Origin: Sinonovacula constricta
Lineage: Eukaryota > Mollusca > Bivalvia > Cardiida > Solecurtidae
Assembly: GCA_007844125.1 (NCBI GenBank)
Contig: CM017556.1
Span: forward strand, 69,286,860 to 69,350,859
DNA: 64,000 nucleotides
Reading direction: 5' to 3'
Position 1 is the first letter of the stretch. Every line of letters starts with the position of its first letter. Both the position numbers and the translations under genes were made by a program. Positions 23,401 through 37,079 of the stretch are shown here, in pieces. The notes under the pieces are model-generated. The model saw nothing but the letters and a program-made list of their open reading frames with translations. It did no database searches and was not told the DNA's origin.

Positions 23401-24117
23401 GTTGATACACATGCACGGTATGAATATGTTTACTCTACAGTTTGAATAATAGATAGTTGTTATGTTCGTGCACAGAAAATAGATTGAATTACTCAACACA
23501 ATATGAGCACTAAAGCAATTGTAAAATCTTAAGAAAATCTTAAGAACACGATACAACTCCTGTGTATGTCTCTGTCTTTGTTGTTTTAAATGCCCAGAAA
23601 TCTTTATAAAAATTGTCATTTTAAACATAGAATACCTTTACAAAGAATAAAACATTAAAACATATTGAGTAATTAATTAACTAGCTGCAACGTTTATGGT
23701 TTATAATGAACTATATCTTACTTGATGCTGTTAATTGTTTGTTTCCCAGCTGCTTATGATACTACGTTGAAAATGGTAGTTACAAAAAACAGATATGCTA
23801 ACATATGTATCTGTTTGTGGTCAGAATAATTTCGATTGAAATAGTTTTTGGTAATTGTCCGAACTTTGAAGGTCTTTGTTATTAGGCAACTACAACGCTT
23901 AATTTACCCAGGTTGTATTGTAGTCCCAGTTTGTTCTTTGTTTTAAAATCAATAATTAAAATACATACGCTTATTGTCTTAAATTTTCACATGCAATTCA
24001 CTGAAAAAATCCAGAATTTATAAGTTCCACTTCTATTTTTGTAATGCCATAGAAAGACATGCTTTTTATTCCAATAATAAATTAGTTAATTCAGTTTGTT
24101 TTATATTCATATCATAA
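20401..24117. other. Non-coding AT-rich DNA
   Basis: No recognisable gene. A short (aac)n run occurs at about 23297-23320. The 110-residue ORF at 23117-23449 crosses that run and is not credible as a gene. Confidence 0.35.
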
Positions 24118-24321
24118 AATCATTTACAAGTGCATATAAATGGTTCAGTAAACGTAAATGGTTTTCGGGACGTGACGGAATTAAATGAAACACAATATAA
24201 GGATTTAAATATATTCCAAGTCTTGTTTGGAGATTACACAGTTGATCAATTACATGAAGTAAATAGTACAGTTTTATACATGTTAGGAAATCGATGGTCA
24301 AGTGAAGTCTTACTTGGATAA
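24118..24321 (+). CDS. Small ORF or candidate exon with three N-glycosylation sequons
   Basis: The frame is open from 24118 (after a stop at 24115) to the stop at 24321. Unlike the other short ORFs it is hydrophilic and balanced in composition, with NGS, NET and NST sequons and the piece GDYTVDQLHEVNSTVLYML. A possible acceptor is tttacaag before 24131 and a possible donor is GTGAAG near 24301. I recognise no domain. It could be an extracellular-domain exon on the same strand as the Kazal exon, a decayed element gene, or chance. Confidence 0.25.
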   Translation, partial: NHLQVHINGSVNVNGFRDVTELNETQYKDLNIFQVLFGDYTVDQLHEVNSTVLYMLGNRWSSEVLLG

Positions 24322-24627
24322 TGTCCTCGATGTGCATACGTGGATACTCATGAACTTATAACTAATTAGCAAACAAATATGTCCTTGGCAACTTAGAAGG
24401 CCTTTCTATGTCAGTCACATTTAGGACGTCATATCTTTCGATGTCATCGAAATATATTTTACTCATGCTCAGATAACTAAATGTGATAAATCCTTTAGAA
24501 CAAACTGTGCATAGGAAATGAAAATATGTTTCACGTAATTACTTGGACTTGATATGTTTAGACTGATGTATCAGGAGGCAAATCGGAACTATCGTTATGC
24601 GGATAAAACAAAGTTTTATGATTTGTC

Positions 24628-24800
24628 CTTTTGGCGACTGACCGTTCCAAGGCGGTAACTCCTTGTTTTTCTTGTTGTGTGTTTCCTCTCGTCCCTGTGT
24701 TTTTGTCAATTTTACATCTACCCTATTTGCCTTTGTCTACAAGGTAGCTCAGATTTAAATATCTTTGGTAATTATTATGTTACCTGTTCTTATTTTCCCG
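24628..24800 (+). repeat. PLE-tail dispersed repeat, type A, 5' truncated
   Basis: Begins inside the core at ttttggcgactgaccgttcc, then aaggcggtaact, and continues with the type A tail: cctctcgtccctgtgttt, tttgcctttgtctac and ttcttattttcccg. The first half of the core is missing. Confidence 0.75.
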
Positions 24801-27800
24801 AAGTTTATTATACTTTAGCATCATTATACCCAAAATGAAAACCATGTGCATGCATTGTCACACCAATCTTTATTAATAACACAAGCCCGTTTTATTTGCA
24901 GAGACAAGTATGTTTTTATTTAATTTGCGTATGTTGTCCTCAGCTCTACCTTTTAAATACATGCACCAACAGAAGCCAAGTTTTTTTTGGAGTACATGTC
25001 CATTTTGAGATTTTTCAGGTATAACTTTGCATACATAAACATGTATAAATTTCTTTTAGAGAATAAATCCAAACATTTTATAATAAATATAAGTCATCAC
25101 GACGAGGAAGAACAATATCAACGGCATCGTTGGTTTTTCCTTATCTAAATAATTGTAAAACGTCTTTTAAATATAAATTGACTGGGTATAGGTAAATGCA
25201 TGATTAATGATTAACACCTCAAATCAGCTTAATGTTTTTATTTTTATTTAAAACCTTGACACAATTGTTAAAAAATCAGATGAAACAGCATTGCAGAAAT
25301 AAAAAAATATAACCCCGGTTCATGGGGTTTTTAGCTTGTTGAAACGAGAGAAAAACAATCTGTCTTAGGAATGAATGTGAGATCGAGAGTTTCCAGACCC
25401 CGGGAGACCTATTTCAACCCCAAATCACCAAGGTTCGTTTCCGTAAAAATAGTTTACCCTTGGGTTGTGATCTGATCTCACATCCAATCATTAAAGATGT
25501 TGTTGATGTGTTGTTCCCAATAGAAAATACACTGAAATCGAAACCAACAGCTACAATACTCAAAGGATAAAGAACCTAACGTCACAAACTCATTAGCACC
25601 GACCTTCCATGCATAACCTCATGTTTTATTATCACGTCTCAAAAGCATTTAGTTAGTGTATGTCTGTAAATTAAGATGCAGAACTAATTAAATGAACTCA
25701 TTCAATATGTCAAAATTAAAAAAAAAAGCAACAACTAACATGATATAGAAAAAATAATTGTAATAAATCAAAATTCTCAAACGAGTTTTGTGCCTTTTGA
25801 ATGTTTCAATATTTCAAAAATAAAAAGAATTTGAATCTTGCATTTCATGGTAACATCTGCCAAAGTCAATTAAGCACCAAGTAACGGCTATTAAAGACCA
25901 CATTATACGTAAAGCCACATGTGCGACAAAATGATATCAGTCTTAAAATCAAAATTAATTTGTATTTTTCTTTATTTTTTTAAAATTTAGTTTCAATTGT
26001 CTTTAAAAACTAATTAGAATTAACATAATATTTGTTTATTTTTAATCTACTTAATATAGTTCCGCTACATATATTCTTTATGAAAGATTTACGGCATATT
26101 AACCGTTTTTCATTTTACTCTATTCTTTCAAAATATTTTAGTTCTTGTCAACTTGTACAAACAATCTGACATATTTCCTTCATTAAAATATGTAATTGCC
26201 AGAATTCCTTTCAGCGGTTAAATTTATAGACTCGTTACAAACAGCTCTCTGTCTTTCTTTTTTTCCATAAAAAAACAAACAACTTGATCGATATTTGTCA
26301 TCATCTCTTTAATGTAATAAATAAAATAACTGAAGCAATGTTCTTATTTCAAGACGGCCTTTTGGAGCTATAAGCTACATGTACGTACATATTATTTTAA
26401 AAATGCAATTTAGGATATTTCTAGAAACAAGGGATAGCTTCTGCAGCCCTCTTCCACAATCGTTCACACTTATCTATCGTGCAGACGGTAAATGCCTATG
26501 AATGACTTAATAAAAGGATCAAATGGCTATACTTCAAAATAGCTCATATCAGTTATGTCAGTTTTTATACAGACATAACATTAAATTTAAATTACTTAAT
26601 GTTTGCCTGGTGGACATACGCAAACACTGGAAATGAAATGTAGGGCTTTATTAAACCGTTAAGACAATTGTTAGAAAGTATACTGTCCTGAAATGTAAGT
26701 ATGGTATAATTAATTATAATTTAAATAAAGTAAGCAGTAAAACCCTAAAATTTAGAATTTAATGTTCTATTCATTTAAGACCGGTCAATGAAATAACGAA
26801 GGAAAAGATACATATTCGTATTAAAAGAAAACGTAAACTGGCGCAATATTATCAAATGGTTTGGTGCATCTTTCAAAGGCCTTCATGTGTGTTGCATTTG
26901 CAGCTGTAGAGACTTAAAAATCCTTAGAAAAATTAATCTTGTTAGTTTAAGAAAATAATTATTTTCTAATGGACTAATAGCATTGTATTTTTCTAATACA
27001 TGTAGTACAGTTTTGTACCAAAGCAATTGCATGCGTTTTTTGTCTTAAACAATATTTAGCGACGGACGATAAGTTGCTTTTAGAAGTAATCCTTACATGA
27101 AACCATTTTAATCAAATACAGTTTTTACACTATTCATCGCAATGGGCGTATAGTGGTTTTAAAATGATTGGCGCCATAACTTCGGTTATTTGCACATTTT
27201 CTTCTTGATTATCAAGCTCTAACACAGATAATATGTCTACATCTGATCAGAAGAACTACGAACACTTTTACTGTTTACAATATTGTCCTTACAAATATAC
27301 TACCCTTCTTGTAAAAAGAAATACAGTCAAATCGGTCTTAGATTGTCAGACTAAAATGCACAAACAACAGAACGAAAACCCCAGAAAATGAAGAAAATCT
27401 AGAAAACAACCAGCCACCAAAGAAAACTTATACTGCATAGAGCCAATCAAGAAAAAATCTTGATGTAGAAAGAATAATAAATTGTAACCTTTTTCTACTG
27501 AAAGGACGCAAAGAACACACCTTTGCATGGGGTTATTAAAGTGCAGGATAACAGTTATACTTAGCAGCTGTTTATATGTCTGAAAATAAGTGGTTGTAAT
27601 TCTTAAATTAAAGAGTTCCAGTCATAAATTACCTCATGCTCCGCACTTGGTCTCATTCCACATAGTGTACATATTCAGAATAATGTCTGGACTGTAATAA
27701 TTCAATCAATGAACCATATAGCGTTGAAGTAGGTAATCTTCGTCCTTGGCCTAACTTGAAGTAACTTTTTTAATAATAATGCAACTTATTGCCCGCTTAA

Positions 27801-27889
27801 ATGCAGAATGGACAGAATGCGTACTTCAATATCAACAACTGTAATTAATATAAATGATTTAGTCCATGTAGATTCCTTAACTGTAAATA
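24801..27889. other. Non-coding AT-rich DNA
   Basis: No gene recognised. A small GC-richer island at about 25310-25510 contains an AACCCC/GGGGTT hairpin, but no frame stays open through it. Confidence 0.35.
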
Positions 27890-28715
27890 CAGTGTGGCCT
27901 TTGTTGCAAAGAAATAGTTGATGCAATTAATGTGTTTGCCGAACGTTGGTGTAATAGGGAAAACACGAGCACAACTGAATTCAATACTTGGAAGAAGGCA
28001 ATTTTCAATGTAATAAATAATCGAATCAAATTCTACCGCTCCCACACGTCTTGTTTACCCGTTATAGTTTATTAAAAGAAACAAATATCACTTGAAATAC
28101 CTTAAACAGTTCTTTTAGAATATCCACGATAGACTTGTACGTGTACCTGTGGAGAAAAGAACAACACAATTTTTGTCTGACGAATATACCATTATACCAC
28201 CAAAAATTCACTGGGTGCTGAAATATCACCTAACTAAAGTCTCATAATAAAATATTTCAATTCAACGTCAGATTATATGAAAGGAATTCTTACTGCGTAT
28301 AATTATTTCTTTGCTTAAATGATCCATCTGATTTACACTCCATAACTTACCCTGAATAAAGCCAATATTTAACATTTCAAGACAGCATTTCCAGACACTA
28401 AAATCTACTTAAATCTTTAAATCTATGACAAGGTATGCACGAGTTTGTTCTAAGGTAAAAGTAACAGACTTGACTGCTCAAAACCAGTTATTACATTACA
28501 AATTACTTCAGCAATGGTTTCGAATTTGTCAATTACAGAGGGTGTGTTCAAAATATAATAGCAGTAGAAAAAACACTTATGCAGCAAGACATAAGCCATC
28601 TGTTAGTTTTCTATTTTTGTGTAATGTATCTTCTCTGTGCTTTTGTCACTTTTACATTTACTCTTTATGCCTTTGTACAAAGATTTAAATATCTGATAAT
28701 TCTTATATGACCTTT
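27890..28715 (+). mobile_element. Penelope-like element fragment with 3' tail
   Basis: Plus-strand pieces match the main PLE copy (opposite strand) in the correct order. About 27897-27990 reads INVFAERWCNREN, matching INLFADRWCKREN at 39.4 kb. About 28345-28420 matches the AAFLDIEI region. 28430-28550 reads ARVCSKVKVTD then KLLQQWFR, matching ARVCTKVEDF and KLLQQSFRFHK. The type A tail (28590-28710) follows. Much between these blocks is deleted or degraded. This linkage shows that the type A repeat is part of the PLE 3' end. Confidence 0.65.
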
Positions 28716-28864
28716 TCAATTTAAAAACACAACTCTATCAGACTAAAATGAAATTGCTTTCTTTGTACATAAATGCTAGTACAAAACAATAAAAATATCA
28801 GAAAACCCCCCAGAAAAGACTAACAATTTGTTGATATTAGAACATGTAGTAAGTATACTTGGCT

Positions 28865-28965
28865 TGCATGTGAAATACCTTTGTTCTGTGACTTTTTGGA
28901 GTTTTGTATATGTTGCAATACTCATAGTACTTTGTCATATATTCTTATTAGAAATTATGACAAAT
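28865..28965 (+). repeat. PLE-tail repeat, type B, 3' end only
   Basis: ggcttgcatgtgaaatacc, tttgttctgtgac, tatgttgcaatactcatag and tttgtcatat occur in type B tail order. The core is absent. Confidence 0.65.
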
Positions 28966-29284
28966 CAAGTACAATAATCATAAAAACATTGTTTATTGTC
29001 AGTGTAGGCGTTTGTATTTTTTTATTGTTACATATTTTGCGAGTCTAAAATAGCTAATACCTTAAATATTCGTATCATAATTAAATAACAATATAACTTC
29101 ATTTAAATTATTTAGAAATATGACATTGTATCAGTTAGGAATGAATTGACACAAAAAATAAACCAATTGTGTTAAAATCATCATCAACAACAACAACAAC
29201 TCATTTTATGAGCAAGTACTTGGTGGAACATGACAATTGCAATAAATATTGGCGCTAATGCAATTTATTAACTGTTCGCTGCGT

Positions 29285-29345
29285 AAATTTCACACACATT
29301 CATGTTGCAATTCTCATAGGGCCTTGTCATATTTTTTTATTTATT
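29285..29345 (+). repeat. PLE-tail repeat, type B, terminal 60 bases
   Basis: Contains cacattcatgttgcaatt and ctcatagggccttgtcat, the extreme type B end. It lies 320 bases after another copy of the same tail in the same orientation. Confidence 0.5.
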
Positions 29346-31244
29346 TCTATATTTAGGTAAAATTGACTGTTCCACTTCAACTTGCTACAATCAGCATAAC
29401 TAATACATAAATTATCAATGTCTTGTCCGTAGAGATCAATTAAATTCATCGGCTTGGGAAATGGAACAGACGTGTAGGAAAGTAAATAAAACTGTCTAAG
29501 ATAACATAATAGGTGGATGTAATTTCGTCATTTTTATTTGAAAATTTTTATTATGACTGGACACGCTTTTTATTATTTTGACTACTTTAATCAGTTCCAT
29601 TGTCAATTCAAAAGATATCGGTGTTTTGTAACCTTTAGATTTAACCTGCATATGTTGACATTTGTCTAATACTAATTTAATTCTAAAACATTTTGTGATT
29701 CTGATTTTCTCTTATTTTCCTATTCTATTAATAATTAGCGACATTTAGAACAAATGCAATAATGAGTGTAACCATTGTCTAATTGTCATTAAAACGCAAA
29801 GCAAAACCAAATATTCATGTTTCTTAGTTCAATATAAACAAAGATATTTCTCCTTATTAATAGTAAATAATGAAAAAATGTCTGATACTGCTGTAAGCCA
29901 TGCAAAAAAGTCATCTCATTTCTTCGCTTTAAATTGTGCGAAAAGCATATTCAAATTATGTATCATAGAAGCCTTTACTAGATTTCAGTTAATAGAAATA
30001 AATATAATTTTATTATGTACTCTAACTGACTATCCAAAAACAAGATAATATTGTTGTTGATTCTTTACTTGAATATAATCTCACACATTCAAACATATGT
30101 TGTTTTTGTGCATAAGTTGTCAGACCAGCTTTCACTGACAAAAACGTGGGCTTCATCACCGTTTACCTTACTTTATACGTTCCAGTTTTAGCCAGCTGAA
30201 ACCTACGTAATATTAGCCAGACTTTTTAGATGTCAGGAAAACACAAACTGACCTTATAATGTTTGTTTTTGTTTTTGTTACATCGCAACGGCTGAGGAGT
30301 GAACTCATAATGTATTAATGTATGTAAAGTTATAAGCAAATATGCAATTAATTTTAACAGTTACAGACAGGAAGAATAGAAAGCTGTAAATTATGTATCA
30401 AAACTTTTTTATAAAATAAATTCATGCTTACATCTCATATAGAAAATTATAAAAGTTTATAAAACCAACAAAAATAAACCAATTAAGAAATATATTATTA
30501 TACAACTTTTAAGTGAAAGTATTCAGGTATTGATGCGAACAATAAAATGCATAAGAGACATCGACGCTCTACCGCACACTTGTTAATTCATTCGCCATGC
30601 GATTTGCCTTGAACGTGATCAACAAGAGAACTAATATCATAAACATTTTTGATTAAACACGATTAAATGTCATTCAAATGCCTCGGGGCCACGTGGGCTG
30701 TAAAAATATAAATGTCAGTCTTTTGCTCATAATGTAATGTTATAAAATATAAACAATTAAACCTTATGCTATATTAAGAGACAACCTCAGCCTTCACTAT
30801 CTATTATAACAAAATTCCGTGTCAGAAAGTCAACACACTTATGTAAAATAATGACGCAGATTGTTTATCAAAGTAAATCACGTAAATGAAATAAACCAAG
30901 TATTATTTTTGATTGGAACTTTTGATTCTTTAAGCACGATTCTTCAGAAAATAAACATATTCCTAAAACAAATACCTAGCACTGCAAACATGCAATTTTA
31001 AAACAGAACAAACTGCTTATCATTACATTTGCCCTCAGTAACTAAGCAACAAAACCTGCAAATAGTTTGTGTCGTTTCAATGTTTCCTGAAAAACATGAA
31101 CAATAATTTGATACCATGAATCTTTTCATATTTTGATACTGGAAAACTGAAAATAAAATTTGCTAATAAATCTGTAAAATGACGTACAATTTAAAATCAT
31201 TGATACAGTTCCTTATTGGAATTTGATTAAGAGCTAGGACACGA
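29346..31244. other. Non-coding AT-rich DNA
   Basis: No gene, RNA or element recognised. Only short chance ORFs. Confidence 0.35.
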
Positions 31245-31615
31245 ATGTGTGAGGAATGTTTTATTTCAAACTACTCTCTCGTTTGGAATTTTTATTTTTA
31301 CGTTGCCGAGGCTTTTATCTACTGTACATACTGTACCTATGTTTATAGTTTATTTTATTACTAGTTGTTATGTCAGGAAGTGCGAGATTGATGCACTTCA
31401 CAAACCAGGTTTAAGCACCCCAGTCGGCCCTTTTGCCGATTGACCGTTCCAAGGCGGTAACTGATGGTTTTCTTTATGTGTGTTATGTCTCGTCTCTGTG
31501 TTTTGTCACATTTGCATTTGCCTTGTTTGCCTTTGTCTACTGGTAGATAAAATTTAAATATATGTGAAAATTTTGATAGGACCTTTTCTTATTTACCTAT
31601 TTATTTATTATTTTG
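31245..31615 (+). mobile_element. 5'-truncated PLE: 3'-UTR, core and type A tail
   Basis: Bases 31250-31360 match the minus strand of 37205-37320 downstream of the main PLE (shared: tttatttcaaactactctc and gcttttatctactgtac). They run straight into the core (caggaagtgcgag, then cagtcggcccttttgcc and aaggcggtaactg) and the type A tail ending cttttcttatttacctatt. It is the key copy tying the dispersed repeat to the PLE. The 64-residue ORF here is untranslated-region sequence. Confidence 0.75.
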
Positions 31616-33489
31616 CAGCTGTTAGTTTTTTTTGGTTATTGCATGCTTGTTTTAATGCTGATGTACTTTGTTTATAGAGTTGCAAGAGAATGTTGTATAT
31701 GCCAAATATGGTTACTTCTTAACGTAATTTATAACCTTATAAACGTACGACCTCTATTACCTTGAGCTAAAGTGCCACATAATATATAAAGTACATAATG
31801 TTAAAGTAAAACAAAACACACTGTTATTTTGTTACTATTTAATTTTGGCAATAAATGCTGCTTCTTTTAGATAATTACTTTAACAATTATATAAATGATT
31901 TACGGATAAATATATTACATCCATTGCATCCAAATACAAGAACGATCTGTATACAATGTTTATTTCAAACAAATTTGTTGATATTTATTTATCATCTTTT
32001 TGTGAATAGTGTTTTAAAACTAAAGTCATGTATTTGTTTATATAGACCTATCCGGAAAGTAAACGTATTTTATGTATACTTAAATGTAGCGACAAACACT
32101 AGAGCTATAAATACAAGAATACTGGCTCCGAATACGATACTTAGACACACACTTGTGTTGCTCACACAGTGTAAGTATAATGCCATCCACGAACCTATAG
32201 AAAAGAGAACAAAGCACAAAAACGTCACATTAATACAGATGTATGTTTTTAAAAATTGAGAGTGTCAATTGTTTAACATTATGTAACACTTATTAAGAAA
32301 CTACTACAACAAACTTTAAATGCGCAGATAACTATCAAATAGCTGCTCTAGCCCAGGCTTCTTTTCGGTAAGTGTTTACAGTCAGTTCAGAGCTTTGCCA
32401 ATGTATACATACTACTCGGCACAGTGACAGAACAGTAAAGAAACTTGTTCATATCTTTCAACTTTTAAATGTAACTAGAAAGGAGATGAAATATTTATTT
32501 TATTTTTTTTTTATCAAACCAGAAGAGGATATATATTATGGTTATTTTATACATTTTTACAACTGTTATAAAACTAAACCTTTTAAAAATATATTTTTTT
32601 ATTTTTAATTAAAAATACAACTCTGTATATGAATAATAAAAAATCTACTCGAAATATATATATATATGAAAATTTACAATAATGGTTGTTTTGTTCCATC
32701 AGGTATGCTCTATTAGCTGAGATATAAGGACATGTATCAATGTCAAACTTTAAAAAGTTCAAAGTCATGCAAAAAAGACTTTTCTTATGCGCTACGTAAG
32801 GCAGACACAGAGAGCCTATTACAGGAATTCTTATATAATTCCATAATGATTACATGTCCTCGCTAGAATGATTTTTAGTGCTTCTTAGCTTCTTAACGTT
32901 TTTAAAGTAGAGAATATGTCAAAAGAAATTAAGAGCTTTATTCATTACTAGGTATATGTACTTTCAGTGATGTTTGGTATATTTGAATTAAAGATGTGAA
33001 TACGGTTTAACCAATCATAATTGTTTTCACCAATAATCAACTTTTTGTGTGATTTTGCTAATAACAGTTACTCAAGCCACATCCGGTATTCGTTGGACTG
33101 CTTTGTTTTAAGTGACGCCGCAACATTTTTTTTTGGACGACAATACTAACCTCTTATACGTAATCGCTATAACTGTCTTTTAATATGCATGTATTTTCTG
33201 TAATACTGTTTGCCTTAAAGAAATATCCAAAGGAAGAGGTCACAAACTGGACGTTCTACTGCGATAGCATTAGGATTTTTTAATTTTATTTAATGTCTCG
33301 GCCAAGCTTATTTATCATGCTGACAACAAGTAGAAATATTTAAATCTTTGTCTTTGCTACTTCAAACGTAATTCTTTTATACAGTTATACATCATTGTAT
33401 GTATATAAGTTCATTGTATCTGTTTTAAACTCCCTATGCAGGTCTCACTGTTTCAGTTTGATGTTATATTTTTATTTACACTGTTTGTT
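31616..33489. other. Non-coding AT-rich DNA
   Basis: Nothing recognised. The 134-residue frame at 31855-32259 has no known domain and is AT-biased in composition; I treat it as chance. A (TA)n run lies at about 32656-32668. Confidence 0.35.
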
Positions 33490-33745
33490 TGATAAAAACC
33501 TCCAGGAAGTGCGAGGTTGGAGCGCTCCACAACCAGGTTTAAGCACCCGAGTCTCTCCTTTTGCCGACTGACCGTTCCAAGGCGGTAATTAATGGGTTCT
33601 TTTTGTGTGTGCTATGTCTCATCTCTGTGTTTTTGTCACATTTATATTTACCATGTTTGCCTTTGTCTAGAGGTAGACTATCTAAATTTAAATATCTGTG
33701 GAAATTTTGATAGGACTTTTTTTATTTATCTATTCATATCTGGCC
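33490..33745 (+). repeat. PLE-tail dispersed repeat, type A, full core
   Basis: aggaagtgcgaggttggag, the palindrome ggagcgctcc, ccaggtttaagcacc, ccgactgaccgttccaagg and the type A tail with tttgcctttgtctag and ttttgataggac. Very close to the copies at 31.4 and 61.8 kb. Confidence 0.8.
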
Positions 33746-34973
33746 ATATCATCATTTTAGATGTAATCAACCATTGTTCTTTAAACATAGTGACAATAAT
33801 TTGGTAAAAGTAACTGTTTGTCTGTTTGAAAGTACACCATCCGATAATATACATCTCATTATTGTCGATCAGTATGCATTGGCAATCAGAACAGTTACAT
33901 CCCGCTATCCGCAACTTGTCTCTGGTGACTGATTGTCTAGCCAAATTTGCTTAATAAGCTTAGATTAGTTGATGTATTCGGGGAAATGAATACTGTCTTA
34001 AGTTATTATGCAAGAAAAGGGGATAATTTTTTGCTACAAAATATTTTTGGTTATTTTAGTCATTATATAGTTTTACGGAACTGGCCACGTTTGGTCTGCA
34101 TCGGTTGTCAATACCACATTACTCAGGTCCTTAAAACTATATATTGGCCTCAACACACGTGTTTATTTGTATAATATCTGAAAACTAGAGGTGCCACTGT
34201 AAGATTAGATATGATGAAGCTGCTGCATCACTCATGTGCAGATTCTACCTGCATTATGAATATTAACTTAAGTCCATTGAAAGCAAATCTCAATATATTC
34301 TTGGGATTACTTTCTGCTTTCTGATAAAACAGTGACCCTAATTCTCTTTTCTTTTGTTCTTATCGCTACAGACAAATGGTCTTAATATCAACGTTAATAT
34401 TAATATAAAATGGCTAAACTTCTTTGTCAGAGTTATTATTCGTCCCACTTTAGAGCAATAAGAAGATTAAAATAATAACAATGTTTGATTCTGTTTACAA
34501 TCTGTAGTTTATTGTTGTTTGTCAAGACAAAACCTTGCAGCCAAACAGGTTAAGATTAGATATGAAAGTGTTTTTAGGGTATATTGATCTGCTGGTAGCT
34601 CGGTAACAACAGGTTCTCCTGATTCAAAATACTCGCAATTTACTCGCTAATTTGAGAAAAATAACTCTCTAGGTTCCTGTAACTCTAATGATCGGAATAA
34701 GTTTAAACAATGTTCTCGCGTTTCAATATGAACTATACATAGTCTCTGTAGGTATTTGTGGCAAGGTTTTTAATAAATGATAACTGATTCAATTATAATC
34801 GTAATTTGTTGTCACATTAAGTTGTCATCGCCAATCACCGTTTTATATAATATATCTTTCTTTTCATCCACAAAGATACACGTAGATACAAAAATAATTT
34901 CATTTAAATAGATCTAGCAACCTATAGTTTTTCCTATATTTTGTTTGTCAAATTCTCTTTAGAATACAACAAT

Positions 34974-35017
<44 letters not shown>

Positions 35018-35374
35018 CGGCTTATTCAAATGTTATTTTCATAGTTCCACCTCTAAAAAGGACGGAAGTAATGAAAAATGAAAATGCCTTTCAGTACACT
35101 TACTGTAGCTTAAGTGTTATAATAATTTTCGGAAGTCAATCTGTAATCGGTTTGTTCTATTCTGAAACAATCATTACATGATGTTAATAAATGTATTTTA
35201 ACAACAGACACGCGTTCTGTCAATAGCTGCATACGTACCTGTAATGATAATTGAAGTTATTTTATGTTAATGTTTCAAACGTTGCACTGAGTTAAATAGG
35301 AAAATATTAAAAGATCATACGAGAACTGCCACAAATGTTACAATTTATGTTACCGCATGACAAAAACGAGTTAT
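33746..35374. other. Non-coding DNA with an (AAC)n microsatellite
   Basis: The microsatellite spans about 34967-35019, mostly perfect aac repeats. No gene is visible on either side. Confidence 0.6.
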
Positions 35375-35500
35375 GATAAAAGTTTAAAAAATCTGGAGAC
35401 AATACACACATGGAGAAAAAACAAACAATGGTTAGCGCTTTTGAACGGTTAGTTGACAATATGTCCGGTTGGGGTTCTTACATCTAGTTTAACAGAAGAA
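35375..35500 (-). repeat. Diverged PLE-tail repeat, type A
   Basis: Minus-strand order: ggagacaatacacacatgg, caaacaatggttagcg, ttttgaacggttagttgac, ggttggggttcttacatc. Each piece aligns to the type A tail/core junction with about one change in five. Confidence 0.55.
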
Positions 35501-37079
35501 AAAGGTTCCTTTTAAATATTTTTAAATATTATTGGCTTTTATCTCTGTTAGGCATTAATTCCACAATTAATATTTACCATTAACAAACAACGTTTTACAT
35601 TTTTGTATACATATCGTAAATCAATGACGAAGACAAAGTTTTGTTTAAGCTTATTGTGTTCTTTTTGTAATATATAACACCGCAAATTCCAGTCAAACAT
35701 CTTAGAGTACAGGAATAACTTTTAAATGAATGCCTTATGACAGGTATGTGCAGGAAGTACTGGAATTTTAGCGATTTACGTAAAAATAAAAATATCTTTG
35801 TAGCAACGCCAACGAATAATTAACTGTTCAATACGTAATGTGCAAATCAGCATAACTGCTCCTAGAAAGATGAAGATGAAAAAATTCAATTCATACAAAT
35901 TTAAAAACGGGTTTAAAGTTATTTTTATTTATACTGCAATCAACAATAAATTATTGACCTGTTTCAGAGAAAATATATTGTTATTGAAGAACAATAATGT
36001 GTTCTTTTATGTAACAATCGACTGATAAGATTAAATAAATATATACATACAATTCTTCATTACTTTTTTATCATTTGTATTTATATTAATAAGTACAATG
36101 GCAATATTGTTTATTTCATGTCATTGTAAAATACAACCTAAACCAATTATTATTTTATTGAATGTTCAACCAAATCTACATAATATTAAATGCGTGATAG
36201 GGCCTAAGCGATACATTGCAGTTTTTAAAATATAGATTAATGCAAATAAACTCTATACCATAAAACAAAAATTATAGACTATAAAAATAACTCTTAAAAT
36301 TCAACTATATGAACATCGTTTAACAGAGCATTGTACGAACTCATTAAGTCACATGAATTGAGTAATGACCTATGGAATCCATTTCCACAAATGCAAAACC
36401 ACTTCCTTGTAACGCTATTTTGCGTAGGCCACAAGGCGATTTTGAACTGAATGGACAATGGGTCTTATTATTTTTTGTCTAAAATCCTCCATTTATCTGC
36501 ATTGGCCGGAAATTATTTGACGATGAGATTCACTACTCGTCGATGCTATTGTAATACCGACACTGACCCACTTACACATCTTGAGTCGGTTTCTTATAGT
36601 AAAAGGAATAAATTAAATTCTAAGTCTTTTTTTATTGTTTTCTCACTAAACAAAAGAAAGATTATATTTTCTTTTTACAGAACAGTGGTAGAAGCTCTTA
36701 TCCTTATGGGTAAGTCAGTTGATAATTGTGTGCATAGATGAAACTATCCGTGTTATTATCAAAGTCGAACCAATGTTAATGCTAATATTTTTATTCTAAT
36801 TTGAAGACTATGGAACAGTACCTAGTTGTATGGGAGATATTCATAACAAGCAGATGCATTCATGTGTTTTATTTGTGTACACGGATTAACCGAAATAATA
36901 CCAAACTTACTAGGCCCTATCAATACTAGTATGATCATAACTATGAATGCACTGACTTGCTTATGGAGCGGTGATTATAAGCGCGACAGATATAAGAAAT
37001 TTGCAAACATTATTACCGTTAACCATTTAATTCCTTGTAAAAATACGTTTTAAAAAGTATTGAAACCTTAGTACATATG
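35501..37079. other. Non-coding AT-rich DNA
   Basis: No gene recognised. A 29-base segment at 36681-36709 lies between a good acceptor-like sequence (ctttttacag) and a strong donor-like one (GTAAGT). Alone this is weak evidence for a micro-exon. Confidence 0.3.

Noticed and set aside
31855..32259. 134-residue ORF
   Set aside because: AT-biased composition and no domain or splice context; not distinguishable from chance.
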